A stretch of 64,000 nt of DNA, from assembly GCA_900102115.1 (NCBI GenBank), contig FNAW01000001.1:806001-870000 (forward strand), written 5' to 3'. Below, in pieces: positions 17,351 to 27,745 of the stretch. The DNA comes from Blastococcus fimeti (lineage in GTDB: Bacteria > Actinomycetota > Actinomycetes > Mycobacteriales > Geodermatophilaceae). The notes beneath the pieces were generated by a model. That model saw only the letters and a program-made list of their open reading frames with translations. It was not told the origin of the DNA and made no database searches. How positions within the stretch are numbered: position 1 is the stretch's first letter; every line of letters begins with the position of its first letter. The translations under genes and the position numbers were made by a program.

Positions 17351-18571
17351 GTGACCGGGCCGCACGGCGCGACGGGGACGGAGCAGCGGCTCCGCGGGCG
17401 GGTGGTGACGCCCGCTGCGGTGCTGCCGGACGGGCTGGTCGTGCTGCACGGGAACCGGATCGCCTGGGTGGGGCCGGCCGCGCACTGGCCGCACGCCGTG
17501 CCGCCGCCCTCCGGCAGGACCCTGCTCCCGGGGTTGGTCGACGTCCACTGCCACGGCGGGGGCGGACACGGCTTCACCGACGTGGACGGCAACGGCGCCC
17601 TGGCTGCCGCCCGGTACCACCGCGACGCCGGGAGCACCACCGTGCTGGCCAGCCTGGTGTCGGCACCGGCCGAGGTGCTGCTGCACCAGGTCGGCGCGCT
17701 CGCCGAGCTGGTGTCCGCAGGCGAGCTGGCGGGGATCCATCTCGAGGGTCCGTTCCTGTCCCCGGCCCACCGGGGTGCCCACGACCTTGCCGCGCTCCTC
17801 CCGGCTGACCCGCAGCTGCTCGAGTCGCTGCTGATCCGTGGGGGCGGGGCGGTCCGGAGCACGACGCTGGCACCGGAGCTGCCCCACAGCGGCGACCTGG
17901 TCGCGGTGCTGCGCCGGTACGGCGTCCTCCCCTGTCTCGGGCACACCGGCGCCGACGCCGCGCTCGCCACCCGGTGGATGCAGTCGGTGGGGACGCCGCT
18001 CGCCGTCACCCATCTGTTCAACGCCATGCCCTCCTGGCACCACCGTGGGGCCGGCCCGGTCGCCGCCTGTCTGGCCGCGGCCGGCCGCGGGGAGGCGGTC
18101 GTCGAGCTGATCGCCGACGGCGTCCACCTGGACGACGAGACGGTCGCTGCGGTGTTCGACCTGGTCGGCCCCCGGCAGATCGCTCTCGTGACGGACTCCA
18201 CGGCCGCAGCCGGCATGCCCGACGGCGACCACCACCTGGGCTCGCTGCAGGTGTCGGTCGTCGAGGGCGTCGCCCGGCTGTCGGGCACCGGATCGCCAGG
18301 TCCGCTGGCCGGGGGCACCTCCCGGCTGCTGGACGTGCTGAGGCGGACGGTGCGGCACGCCGGTGTCGACCTGCTCGCCGCCGTCACGGCCGCGAGCGCG
18401 ACCCCCGCCACCCTGCTGGGGCTCCAGGACGAGGTCGGCGCCCTGGAGCCCGGGCGCCGCGCGGACGTGCTCGTCGTCGACGAGCGCCTGCACCCGGTCG
18501 CGGTCCTGCGGGGCGGTCGTCAGGTCGCCGGCAGCGACCCATCACCCGAGGAGGTCGCGTGGAGATCGTGA
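17351..18571 (+). CDS. nagA: N-acetylglucosamine-6-phosphate deacetylase
   Basis: A 406-residue amidohydrolase. The metal-binding HxH motif appears in VDVHCHGGGGHGFTD, further ligands in HLEGPFLSP and GHTGADA, the HLFNAM motif binds substrate, and VTDSTAAAGMPDG contains the catalytic aspartate. It converts GlcNAc-6-phosphate to glucosamine-6-phosphate and acetate. The GTG start at 17351 follows a GAGGAGA ribosome site that overlaps the end of the GH1 gene. nagB starts inside its last codons. It acts directly after the ROK kinase at the end of the operon, and supports GlcNAc as one sugar of the imported substrate. Confidence 0.93.
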   Translation: MTGPHGATGTEQRLRGRVVTPAAVLPDGLVVLHGNRIAWVGPAAHWPHAVPPPSGRTLLPGLVDVHCHGGGGHGFTDVDGNGALAAARYHRDAGSTTVLASLVSAPAEVLLHQVGALAELVSAGELAGIHLEGPFLSPAHRGAHDLAALLPADPQLLESLLIRGGGAVRSTTLAPELPHSGDLVAVLRRYGVLPCLGHTGADAALATRWMQSVGTPLAVTHLFNAMPSWHHRGAGPVAACLAAAGRGEAVVELIADGVHLDDETVAAVFDLVGPRQIALVTDSTAAAGMPDGDHHLGSLQVSVVEGVARLSGTGSPGPLAGGTSRLLDVLRRTVRHAGVDLLAAVTAASATPATLLGLQDEVGALEPGRRADVLVVDERLHPVAVLRGGRQVAGSDPSPEEVAWRS

Positions 18572-19338
18572 TCGTGCCGTCCGCGGACGAGGCGGGACGC
18601 GTGGTCGCCGGGATCGTGGCCCGGGCGCTGGCAGCCGGCGCCCGGACGCTCGGTCTGGCCACCGGCTCCTCCCCCGTGGGCGCCTACCGGGAACTGGCAC
18701 GGCAGCACCGGGAGGAAGGGCTGAGCTTCGCGGGCGTCCGGGCCTTCCTGCTCGACGAGTACGTCGGCCTCCCCGCGAACCATCCTCAGTCCTACGCGAG
18801 CGTCATCCGCGCGGACCTCGTCGATCACGTCGACCTCGCGTCGGACGACGTCCACGGTCCCGACGGCGCCGCGCCCGACGTCGAGGAGGAGGCACGCCGG
18901 TACGACGACGCCCTCCGCAGGTTCGGTCCCGTGGACCTGCAACTGCTCGGCATCGGCACGAACGGGCACGTGGGCTTCAACGAGCCGGGCTCCTCCCTGG
19001 ACTCCCGCACCCGGGTGGCGACGCTGACCGACGAGACCCGCCGGGACAACTCCCGCTTCTTCACCGGAGGCGAGCCGGTCCCCCGCCGCGTCATCACCCA
19101 GGGCCTGGGCACCATCCGGGCAGCGCGCCACCTGGTGCTCGTCGCGTCCGGGCGGCGCAAGGCCGCGGCCATCGCGGCGGCGGTCGAGGGCCCGGTGGGC
19201 TCCTCCTGCCCGGCGTCGATCCTGCAGGTGCACCCGCACGCCACCGTCGTGGTCGACGAGGCCGCCGCCCGGCTGCTGGAGCGGGCGGACCGCTACCGCG
19301 ACGGGGCCGGGCACGCGATCCCCGGACGACGGTCCTGA
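18559..19338 (+). CDS. nagB: Glucosamine-6-phosphate deaminase
   Basis: A 259-residue enzyme that isomerises and deaminates glucosamine-6-phosphate to fructose-6-phosphate and ammonia. Motifs are LGLATGSSPVGAY (phosphate loop), AFLLDEYVGL with the catalytic Asp, and LLGIGTNGHVGFNEPGSSLD. The start is GTG at 18559, with a strong GAGGAGG 5 nt upstream; it overlaps the nagA end by 13 nt. It is the exit point of the pathway into glycolysis. Confidence 0.94.
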   Translation: MEIVIVPSADEAGRVVAGIVARALAAGARTLGLATGSSPVGAYRELARQHREEGLSFAGVRAFLLDEYVGLPANHPQSYASVIRADLVDHVDLASDDVHGPDGAAPDVEEEARRYDDALRRFGPVDLQLLGIGTNGHVGFNEPGSSLDSRTRVATLTDETRRDNSRFFTGGEPVPRRVITQGLGTIRAARHLVLVASGRRKAAAIAAAVEGPVGSSCPASILQVHPHATVVVDEAAARLLERADRYRDGAGHAIPGRRS

Positions 19339-19340
19339 CG

Positions 19341-20291
19341 GTGGGCGATCCCCGCGGCGCCGCGAGCGCATCCGTCGTCGGTCTGGACGTCGGCGGCACG
19401 GGCATCAAGGGCGCACGCTTCGACCTGCACGGCGCCGTCCTGGAGCGGCTCACCGTCCCGACACCGGCAGCGGACGGTCCGGCAGCGGTGATGCGGGCCG
19501 TCGCCGGGACCGCACGCGCCCTGGCGCGCCCGGACACCGTCGGCGTCGGGGTGTGCACCGCCGGGCTGGTCGACCCGACGGCCGGGATCGTCCGCTACGC
19601 GGCCAACCTCGGCCTGTGCGACGCTCCGCTCGCCCGGGTCGTGCGGGAGGCGGTGGGCCTGCCCGTGACGCTGGAGCACGACGCGCGGGCAGCCTGCCTC
19701 GCCGAGCACCGGCTGGGCTCCGGCCGCGGCGTCGAGGACCTGCTGCTCGTCGTCCTGGGCACCGGGTTGTCCGCGGGCGTGGTCACCGGGGGCCGGATCG
19801 CGCAGGGCGCACTGGGCTTCGGCGGGGAGATCGGGCACGCGCCCGTGCACCCGGACGGAGAGGCCTGCCCGTGCGGTCAGCGCGGCTGCCTCGAGGTCTA
19901 CGCCTCGGCGGGCGGGATCGTCCGCCGCTACCGGTCAGCGGGAGGCACCCCCGAGCTGGACGCCGCCGACATCGCCGGCGCCGTCGACCGCGACCCGCTC
20001 GCCGGCAGGATCTGGGCGGAGGGCATGCGCGCGCTGGGGCACGGCCTGCTGAGCGCGATCCTGCTGCTCGATCCCGCACTGGTGGTCCTGGCCGGAGGCC
20101 TCACCGGCGCCGGCGAACGCCTCCTGGAACCCGTCCGGGCCGCGGTGTCCGGCGGGCTGGCCTGGCGCGAACCGCCCCGGCTGACGATCTCCACCCTCGG
20201 GGGCGAGGCGGGTCTCCACGGGGCGGCGCTGGGCCTGCTGGAGCAGCACCGGCCCGAGGGCTACGCGAGGCCGAGGTCCGCGAGCTCGTAG
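19341..20291 (+). CDS. ROK-family sugar kinase, probable N-acetylglucosamine kinase
   Basis: A 316-residue ROK protein. The phosphate loop is GLDVGGTGIKGARF near the N-terminus, and the ROK zinc motif GHAPVHPDGEACPCGQRG continues to CLE. There is no N-terminal DNA-binding domain, so it is a kinase rather than a regulator. Within a nagA-nagB operon that has a hexosaminidase partner, GlcNAc is the most likely substrate, but glucose released by GH1/GH3 is also possible. The GTG start at 19341 is 2 nt after the nagB stop. Its end overlaps the convergent pyrE gene by 31 nt. Confidence 0.88.
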   Translation: MGDPRGAASASVVGLDVGGTGIKGARFDLHGAVLERLTVPTPAADGPAAVMRAVAGTARALARPDTVGVGVCTAGLVDPTAGIVRYAANLGLCDAPLARVVREAVGLPVTLEHDARAACLAEHRLGSGRGVEDLLLVVLGTGLSAGVVTGGRIAQGALGFGGEIGHAPVHPDGEACPCGQRGCLEVYASAGGIVRRYRSAGGTPELDAADIAGAVDRDPLAGRIWAEGMRALGHGLLSAILLLDPALVVLAGGLTGAGERLLEPVRAAVSGGLAWREPPRLTISTLGGEAGLHGAALGLLEQHRPEGYARPRSASS

Positions 20292-20815
20292 GCGGCGCGG
20301 TACTCGAAGCCCGCGGCCTCGACCGCCGCCCGGGCCCCGCGGTCGACGATCACCGCGACGCCGATGACCTCCGCGCCCGCCTCCTGCAGGGCCTGCGCCG
20401 CGGTGAGCGGGCTGCCGCCGGTGGTGGAGACGTCCTCGACGACCAGGACGGCGCGGCCCTCGACGTCCGGGCCCTCGATCCGGCGCTGCAGGCCGTGGGC
20501 CTTGCCCTCCTTGCGGACGACGCACGCGTCGAGGAAGCCCTCGCCCGCGGACGCGGCGTGCAGCATCGCCGTCGCCACCGGGTCCGCGCCCAGGGTCAGC
20601 CCGCCGACGACGTCGTAGCGCAGGTCGCCGGTGAGCTGCCGCATGACGCGACCGACCAGCGGCGCCCCTTCGTGGTGCAGGGTGAGGCGGCGCATGTCGA
20701 TGTACCAGTCGGCCTCGCGCCCGGAGGAGAGCGTCACCTTCCCGTGCACCACCGCGAGGTCGACGATGAGCTCGAGCAGGCGGTCACGGTCGGGGAACGC
20801 ACGAGCAGCCGTCAT
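20261..20815 (-). CDS. pyrE: Orotate phosphoribosyltransferase
   Basis: A 184-residue enzyme of de novo pyrimidine synthesis that joins orotate and PRPP to form OMP. The PRPP-binding motif is VLVVEDVSTTGGS, preceded by the KVTLSSGREADWYIDMR region typical of PyrE, and length is normal. A TAGGGT -10-like box lies 7 nt upstream of the ATG at 20815, so the transcript may be leaderless. It is a core gene that sits at the right border of the glycan island and overlaps the kinase gene tail-to-tail. Confidence 0.93.
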   Translation of the reverse strand: MTAARAFPDRDRLLELIVDLAVVHGKVTLSSGREADWYIDMRRLTLHHEGAPLVGRVMRQLTGDLRYDVVGGLTLGADPVATAMLHAASAGEGFLDACVVRKEGKAHGLQRRIEGPDVEGRAVLVVEDVSTTGGSPLTAAQALQEAGAEVIGVAVIVDRGARAAVEAAGFEYRAAYELADLGLA

Positions 20816-20833
20816 GCCGACGACCCTAAGGGC

Positions 20834-22501
20834 TCAGCCGGCGATGACCTCGACGGAGTGCCATCCGCTGGAGCCGGCCGGGAAGGGCGAGGCGCGCTGC
20901 TCGGTCTGGACCTCGCCGTCGGTGCTCGTGGCCCGGACGGTGAGGACGTGCCGTCCCGGTGAGAAGTCGTAGGGCAGCACCCACTGGCGCCAGACGTCGG
21001 CGTCGATCGCCGGGGACAGCCGGGCCTCCACCCACTCCTCCTCGTCCACGCGGACCTCGACCTTCCCGATACCGCGGGTCTGCGCCCAGGCGACGCCGGC
21101 GATCGCGCGCCGGCCGGCCGGGAACTCGCGCAGCATCTCCGGGGTGTCGATGCGCGAGGCGACCTTGATCGGGCCCTCGACCGCCCAGTCCCGCTCGATC
21201 CAGAAGGCGTCGACGGCGTCGAACGTCGTCGCCTCGATGCGGGTGAGCCACTTGCAGGCGGAGACGTAGCCGTACAGCCCGGGGATGATCATCCGCACCG
21301 GGAAGCCGTGGACGACCGGCAGCGGCTCGCCGTTCATCCCGAAGGCCAGCATCGCGTCCTCGACCTCGAGCGCGCTGCGGGTCGGGGCGCCGATCGTCAT
21401 GCCGTCCTCGGACCGGCACAGCAGCTGGTCGCTGCCGGGGCGGATGCCGTTCTCGCGCAGGAGCGGCGCCAGGGGGACGCCGAGCCAGCGCGCGCTGCCC
21501 GCGAGCGCACCACCGACCTCGTTCGAGACGCAGGTGAGCGTGATGTCGCGCTCGATGACGTCGGGCCGCCCGAGCAGGTCGGCCAGGGTGTAGCTGCGCG
21601 GGGAGTCGAACATGCCGGCCAGCTCGAGCCGGTAGTCGGCCGGCCGGATCCGCGGGGCGATCAGCGCGGTGTCGATCCGGTAGAAGTCGCCGTTGCGGGT
21701 CACCAGTGGGGTGAGCCCGTCCACCTCGGCGGCGAGGTCGGCGCCCGGCGGCAGCGCGGCCGCCGGCGAGGACGGCACCGGCAGCTCGACACCGTCGCGG
21801 AGGCTGGCCACCTCGGTCCGGCGCTGGAGCAGGCGGCCACCACCGCCGGTGACGGCGGCGACCCCCACGGCGACCGCGCCGGTGAGGAAGAACCGCCGGC
21901 GGTCCAGGCCGTCGCTCGCACGGTCGCCGGCGGCGAGCACCTCGCGCAGCCGGTCGAGCAGCCGGCGGTCCTCCGGCCGCTCCGGCACCGGCACGGGCTC
22001 GCCGGCTCCGGCCGGGTCGCCGGTTCCGCCGAGCGGCGCGAGGAGGGCCAGGAGCGCGACGACGCCGGCGACCGCGGCGGCGAGGGACGGCAGCGCGTCC
22101 GGCCACTCCGCCGCGGGGCGGGTCGTCGCGGCCAGGACGCCGACGGCGCCGAAGAGCAGGACCCCCAGGACGCCGAGCCGGCGGTTCCGCAGCCCGACCA
22201 GGCCGAGCAGCACCGCATAGGCAGCGACAACCAGCAGGGTGCCGACGACCAGGGCGACCTTGTCGTCCTCGGCGAACGTCCGGATCGCGAACGCCTTCAC
22301 CGACTCGGGGACCCGCGCGATGACGGCGTCGCCGACGGCGATGACCGGCGACGACGCCGGGCCGACGAGGCCGGCGACGAGCTCCGCCACCCCGAGGGCG
22401 ACCGTCGCCGCGAGCAGCCCGGCGAGCGCGGCCAGCGGCCACTGCGGCCGGTGGCGGCCGGCGGGGGCGACGGGGTCCGGGGCGGGCAGCGTCGTCGTCA
22501 C
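20834..22501 (-). CDS. Membrane molybdopterin-dependent oxidoreductase, sulfite-oxidase fold
   Basis: About 555 residues. The N-terminal ~180 residues hold about five hydrophobic helices. A twin-Arg-like RRRFFLTGAVAVGVAAV at the junction then leads to an extracytoplasmic molybdopterin domain of the sulfite-oxidase family. The Mo-ligand cysteine is in ITLTCVSNEVGG, and a C-terminal dimerisation domain (GVAWAQTRGIGKVEVRVD) is present. The substrate is unknown; homologues act on sulfite, nitrate-like oxyanions or methionine sulfoxide. GTG at 22501 is one possible start; ATG at 22537 is an alternative. It lies 18 nt from pyrE in the same direction. Confidence 0.82.
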   Translation of the reverse strand: MTTTLPAPDPVAPAGRHRPQWPLAALAGLLAATVALGVAELVAGLVGPASSPVIAVGDAVIARVPESVKAFAIRTFAEDDKVALVVGTLLVVAAYAVLLGLVGLRNRRLGVLGVLLFGAVGVLAATTRPAAEWPDALPSLAAAVAGVVALLALLAPLGGTGDPAGAGEPVPVPERPEDRRLLDRLREVLAAGDRASDGLDRRRFFLTGAVAVGVAAVTGGGGRLLQRRTEVASLRDGVELPVPSSPAAALPPGADLAAEVDGLTPLVTRNGDFYRIDTALIAPRIRPADYRLELAGMFDSPRSYTLADLLGRPDVIERDITLTCVSNEVGGALAGSARWLGVPLAPLLRENGIRPGSDQLLCRSEDGMTIGAPTRSALEVEDAMLAFGMNGEPLPVVHGFPVRMIIPGLYGYVSACKWLTRIEATTFDAVDAFWIERDWAVEGPIKVASRIDTPEMLREFPAGRRAIAGVAWAQTRGIGKVEVRVDEEEWVEARLSPAIDADVWRQWVLPYDFSPGRHVLTVRATSTDGEVQTEQRASPFPAGSSGWHSVEVIAG

Positions 22502-22611
22502 GCCCAGTCTTCGTGCGCCGGGCCGATCGGGATGCATGCGGCGCATCATCGTCGGCTGCCCGACCGGGTGATCTCCCCGGCCGACGTCGCTCCGTCTGCC
22601 ACGCTGGGGGC

Positions 22612-23079
22612 GTGACGAAGCCCACTCCCGCTGCCGGCCCCGCACCCGCGACGGTCATGCCCCCCTCGGTGCGCGTCGCCGTCGGGGTGATGGCGGTCCT
22701 CGCCCTGCTGCTGCTGGCGAGCGGCGTGCTGCTCCTGTTCGGCCTGGATGTCGTCGTGGACCGGATCGCCGACGAGACCGACGCCGGCGAGGACGAGGCC
22801 CGCCGGTTCGTCATCTTCCTGTCGCTGACGCCCTCCCTGGTCCTGGGCTCGGCGCTGGCGCTCGCCGCGGTGTTCGTGCCGCGCCGGCGCGGATGGGCGC
22901 ACTGGGTCGGCGTAGCGGCCAGCAGTCTCCTGGTTCTGATCACGGTCGTCAGCGCGGTGATCGGTGGTGCCGTCAGCGCCACGTCGCTGCTGCTGCTCGT
23001 GCTCTCGGTCGCGGCGGTGGCCAGCCTGATGGCGCGCACGACGCGCGACTGGATGCCGGGCGCGGCCCCGGCCGCCTGA
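22612..23079 (+). CDS. Small four-helix membrane protein of unknown function
   Basis: A 155-residue protein with four hydrophobic segments at roughly residues 20-43, 65-88, 95-118 and 120-138, ending in a short charged tail. I do not recognise a family. The GTG at 22612 sits 6 nt after a CACGCT -10-like box, so it may be read from a leaderless mRNA. It is divergent from the molybdoenzyme and ends exactly where the convergent proline-rich membrane protein ends: the two stops form TGATCA with no gap. Confidence 0.75.
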   Translation: MTKPTPAAGPAPATVMPPSVRVAVGVMAVLALLLLASGVLLLFGLDVVVDRIADETDAGEDEARRFVIFLSLTPSLVLGSALALAAVFVPRRRGWAHWVGVAASSLLVLITVVSAVIGGAVSATSLLLLVLSVAAVASLMARTTRDWMPGAAPAA

Positions 23080-23814
23080 TCAGGGGCGCGGGCCGTACTG
23101 GCGCATCCAGCCCGTGTAGCGGTACCACTCGTTGCTGGACCGGAGCGCCAGCAGCACGACCCCGGCCAGGGTGAGCAGCAGGATGAAGACGCTCAGGCCG
23201 TCGAGGTAGCCCACCCCTGTTCCGCCGCCGCCCATGCCGGCGGAGCCGCTGAGCACCGAGAGGCCGCCCAACACCCAGAGCACGACGCGGGCCCAGTTGC
23301 GCCCGCGCCAGGCGAACCAGAGGAACAGCAGGAAGACCGCCGCGAAGATCGCGCTGACGACGAGACTGAACTGGACGACGATCTCGGCGACGTCCTCCGC
23401 GATCCTGCGGTCCTCGCCGGTCAGGCCGATGCCCGCCTGGGCGATCGCCTCGTCGAGGACCGTGTCGTAGTTGACGTACATGACCACGGCAGCGACCAGG
23501 TTGAGGACCACGGTCGCGACGAAGGCACCGATGCCCGCCCGGACGGTCAGCGGAGGCTCGGGCGAGCCGGGCGGGGGCGGCGGCACGTAGCCGCCGTAGC
23601 CGGGCCACTGCTGCCCCGGCGGCTGCCAGCCCGGAGGCGGGGGCGGCGCGTTCCAGCCCTGCGGCGGCGGAGGGGGCGCGTTCCAGCCCTGCGGCGGCGG
23701 GGGCGGCGCGTTCCACCCCTGCGGCGGCGGAGGCGGCGCGTTCCCGCCCTGCGGCGGGGGCGCGCCCGGACCGCCCTCGGGTTCGCCGTACCGGCCACCC
23801 TGCTCGGACGTCAT
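23080..23814 (-). CDS. Proline-rich membrane protein with tandem PPPPPQGWNA repeats
   Basis: A 244-residue protein. The N-terminal ~95 residues are a disordered Gly/Pro-rich region with four near-identical 10-residue repeats of PPPPPQGWNA form, encoded by 30-bp DNA repeats at about 23640-23760. Three or four transmembrane helices follow (about 100-122, 148-172, 178-195 and 207-226). Similar Pro-rich cytoplasmic tails are common in actinobacterial membrane proteins of unknown role and may bind partners. The start at 23814 is ATG. It does not seem to share a transcript with clpB, because a strong terminator lies between them. Confidence 0.8.
   Translation of the reverse strand: MTSEQGGRYGEPEGGPGAPPPQGGNAPPPPPQGWNAPPPPPQGWNAPPPPPQGWNAPPPPPGWQPPGQQWPGYGGYVPPPPPGSPEPPLTVRAGIGAFVATVVLNLVAAVVMYVNYDTVLDEAIAQAGIGLTGEDRRIAEDVAEIVVQFSLVVSAIFAAVFLLFLWFAWRGRNWARVVLWVLGGLSVLSGSAGMGGGGTGVGYLDGLSVFILLLTLAGVVLLALRSSNEWYRYTGWMRQYGPRP
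23640..23765 (-). repeat. 30-bp tandem repeats encoding PPPPPQGWNA
   Basis: About four direct copies of a 30-bp unit differ by a few bases and are in frame. They lie inside the coding region of the proline-rich membrane protein. Copy number is likely to vary between strains by slippage. Confidence 0.8.
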
Positions 23815-23862
23815 GTGGTGCCTCCCCGCCTCGGTGTGCGCCCCGATCATGGCCCGGGCCGG

Positions 23863-23895
23863 GGCCCGCCGGATCACGGGGGGATCCGGCGGGCC
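23863..23895 (-). terminator. clpB terminator hairpin
   Basis: A perfect 13-bp inverted repeat, GGCCCGCCGGATC with a 7-nt loop and GATCCGGCGGGCC, begins 8 nt after the clpB stop. It has no long U-tract, as is usual in actinobacteria. It separates clpB from the proline-rich membrane protein gene. Confidence 0.8.
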
Positions 23896-23902
23896 GCTCG
23901 GG

Positions 23903-26494
<2,592 letters not shown>

Positions 26495-26580
26495 GGTCGC
26501 GGCGCCTGCCCTTTCGTGTCGTAGCTCGTCTCGTCGTGCACGGGCCGCCGGGACCGGCGACCTCGCGGATCGTCCTCTTC

Positions 26581-26606
26581 AACGAGCCTGGAGTTGAGTC
26601 TGTTCC
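26581..26606 (-). promoter_or_regulatory. SigH/SigR-type promoter of clpB
   Basis: On the minus strand GGAAC (26606-26602) and GTT (26583-26581) are separated by exactly 18 nt. This matches the GGAAY-N18-GTT consensus of the actinobacterial thiol-oxidative/heat sigma factors SigR and SigH. The predicted start of transcription is about 75 nt upstream of the clpB ATG. The -35 element lies inside the HAIR spacer. Confidence 0.75.
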
Positions 26607-26612
26607 GCTCAA
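26594..26612. promoter_or_regulatory. HAIR operator (HspR site) of clpB
   Basis: TTGAGT-N7-GCTCAA is one mismatch from the HAIR consensus core TTGAGT-N7-ACTCAA bound by HspR. It overlaps the -35 element of the SigH-type promoter, so HspR binding should block that promoter. Confidence 0.85.
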
Positions 26613-26709
26613 CCCTGTCGAGTCCACCCACCGCACCGTGCGGGGCAGCTGCGCGAACGGAACCACGCGGACCCCTGGCCTCCGCGCGCACGCGCCCTAG
26701 ACTCGACCC

Positions 26710-27165
26710 ATGACCGCTCTGCCGGCGCCGAGCGTGGCGCTCGACGACCAGCTCTGCTTCGCGCTGTACGCGGCCTCCCGGGCGGTGACCGCCCGGTACC
26801 GGCCGATGCTCGAGGCCATCGGCCTGACCTACCCGCAGTACCTGGTCATGATGCTGCTCTGGGAAGAGGACCACCAGACCGTCGGGCAGCTGGGCTCGCG
26901 CCTGGCGCTGGACAGCGGCACGCTCTCCCCGCTGCTCAAGCGGCTGACCGCCGCCGGCCTCGTCACCCGACACCGCCGCGTCGAGGACGAGCGCTCCGTG
27001 GCCATCGCGCTCACCGACGCCGGCCGCGCGCTGCAGGACAAGGCCATCGCCATCTCCGAGGAGATGATCGGCGCCATCGGTTTCGACAACGGCGAGTTCG
27101 CCGAGCTCAAGGACCGGCTGCAGGTGCTCATCCAGCGGGTGAACAGCGGCGAGGCCGTCTGCTGA
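26710..27165 (+). CDS. OhrR-type MarR peroxide sensor/regulator
   Basis: A 151-residue MarR-family protein with the reactive cysteine of OhrR near the N-terminus (DDQLCFALY, Cys16), a winged helix (TVGQLGSRLALDSGTLSPLL) and the OhrR-like GLTYPQYLVMMLLWEE helix. Organic hydroperoxides oxidise the Cys and release DNA. The ATG at 26710 follows a TAGACT -10 box by 6 nt, so the transcript is probably leaderless. It is followed by the osmC gene 80 nt downstream, its probable target. It is divergent from clpB. Confidence 0.9.
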   Translation: MTALPAPSVALDDQLCFALYAASRAVTARYRPMLEAIGLTYPQYLVMMLLWEEDHQTVGQLGSRLALDSGTLSPLLKRLTAAGLVTRHRRVEDERSVAIALTDAGRALQDKAIAISEEMIGAIGFDNGEFAELKDRLQVLIQRVNSGEAVC

Positions 27166-27245
27166 GTGCGCCGACCGCGCACCGGGTAGGGGCCGGGTCG
27201 ACGCGCCGTCCAGGAGCGGGCGGCGCCCGGCACGGAAGAAGTGAC

Positions 27246-27680
27246 ATGCCCACTCGTACCGCACGCACCGCCTGGAACGGCACCCTCCAGGAGGGGTCCG
27301 GCCAGGTCGAGCTCTCCAGCTCGAAGATCGGCACCTACGAGGTGTCGTTCCCGAAGCGCGCCGCCGACGAGGCCGGGGGGACCACCAGCCCCGAGGAGCT
27401 CATCGCGGCGGCGCACTCGTCCTGCTACGCGATGGCCCTGTCCAACGAGATCGGCAAGGCCGGCGGCACCCCGACCGCGCTCGAGGTGACCGCCGAGGTC
27501 ACCCTCGGGCAGAAGGACGGCGCCTCGGCGATCACCGGGATCGCCCTCACCGTCCGCGGCGAGGTCGAGGGGCTGGACGCCGACGCGTTCCAGACCGCGG
27601 CCCAGGCGGCGAAGGTGGGCTGCCCGGTCAGCAAGGCGCTCGCCGGCACCGAGATCACCCTCGACGCCTCGCTCGACTGA
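27246..27680 (+). CDS. OsmC-family peroxiredoxin
   Basis: A 144-residue peroxidase of the OsmC/Ohr fold. The two redox cysteines are in AAHSSCYAMALS (Cys60) and AKVGCPVSKAL (Cys126). The sequence style (TARTAWNGTLQEGSGQVEL) matches the OsmC subgroup better than Ohr. It reduces organic hydroperoxides to alcohols with a dithiol reductant. The ATG at 27246 has GGAAGAAG just upstream. A strong bidirectional hairpin follows the gene. Confidence 0.92.
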   Translation: MPTRTARTAWNGTLQEGSGQVELSSSKIGTYEVSFPKRAADEAGGTTSPEELIAAAHSSCYAMALSNEIGKAGGTPTALEVTAEVTLGQKDGASAITGIALTVRGEVEGLDADAFQTAAQAAKVGCPVSKALAGTEITLDASLD

Positions 27681-27688
27681 CCCATCAC

Positions 27689-27730
27689 GACGGCGGCCCG
27701 CCTCCCCTCGCGGGGGGACGGGCCGCCGTC
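27689..27730. terminator. Bidirectional terminator between osmC and the MFS gene
   Basis: GACGGCGGCCCG (27689-27700) pairs perfectly with CGGGCCGCCGTC (27719-27730), with an inner CCTCCCC/GGGGGG stem. It lies between two convergent genes and can serve both. Confidence 0.85.
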
Positions 27731-27745
27731 GTCGTCGGGGCTCGC

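Noticed and set aside
19341..20291. ROK protein as a NagC/XylR-type repressor
   Set aside because: There is no N-terminal helix-turn-helix. The protein starts directly with the kinase phosphate loop, so it is not the island's regulator.
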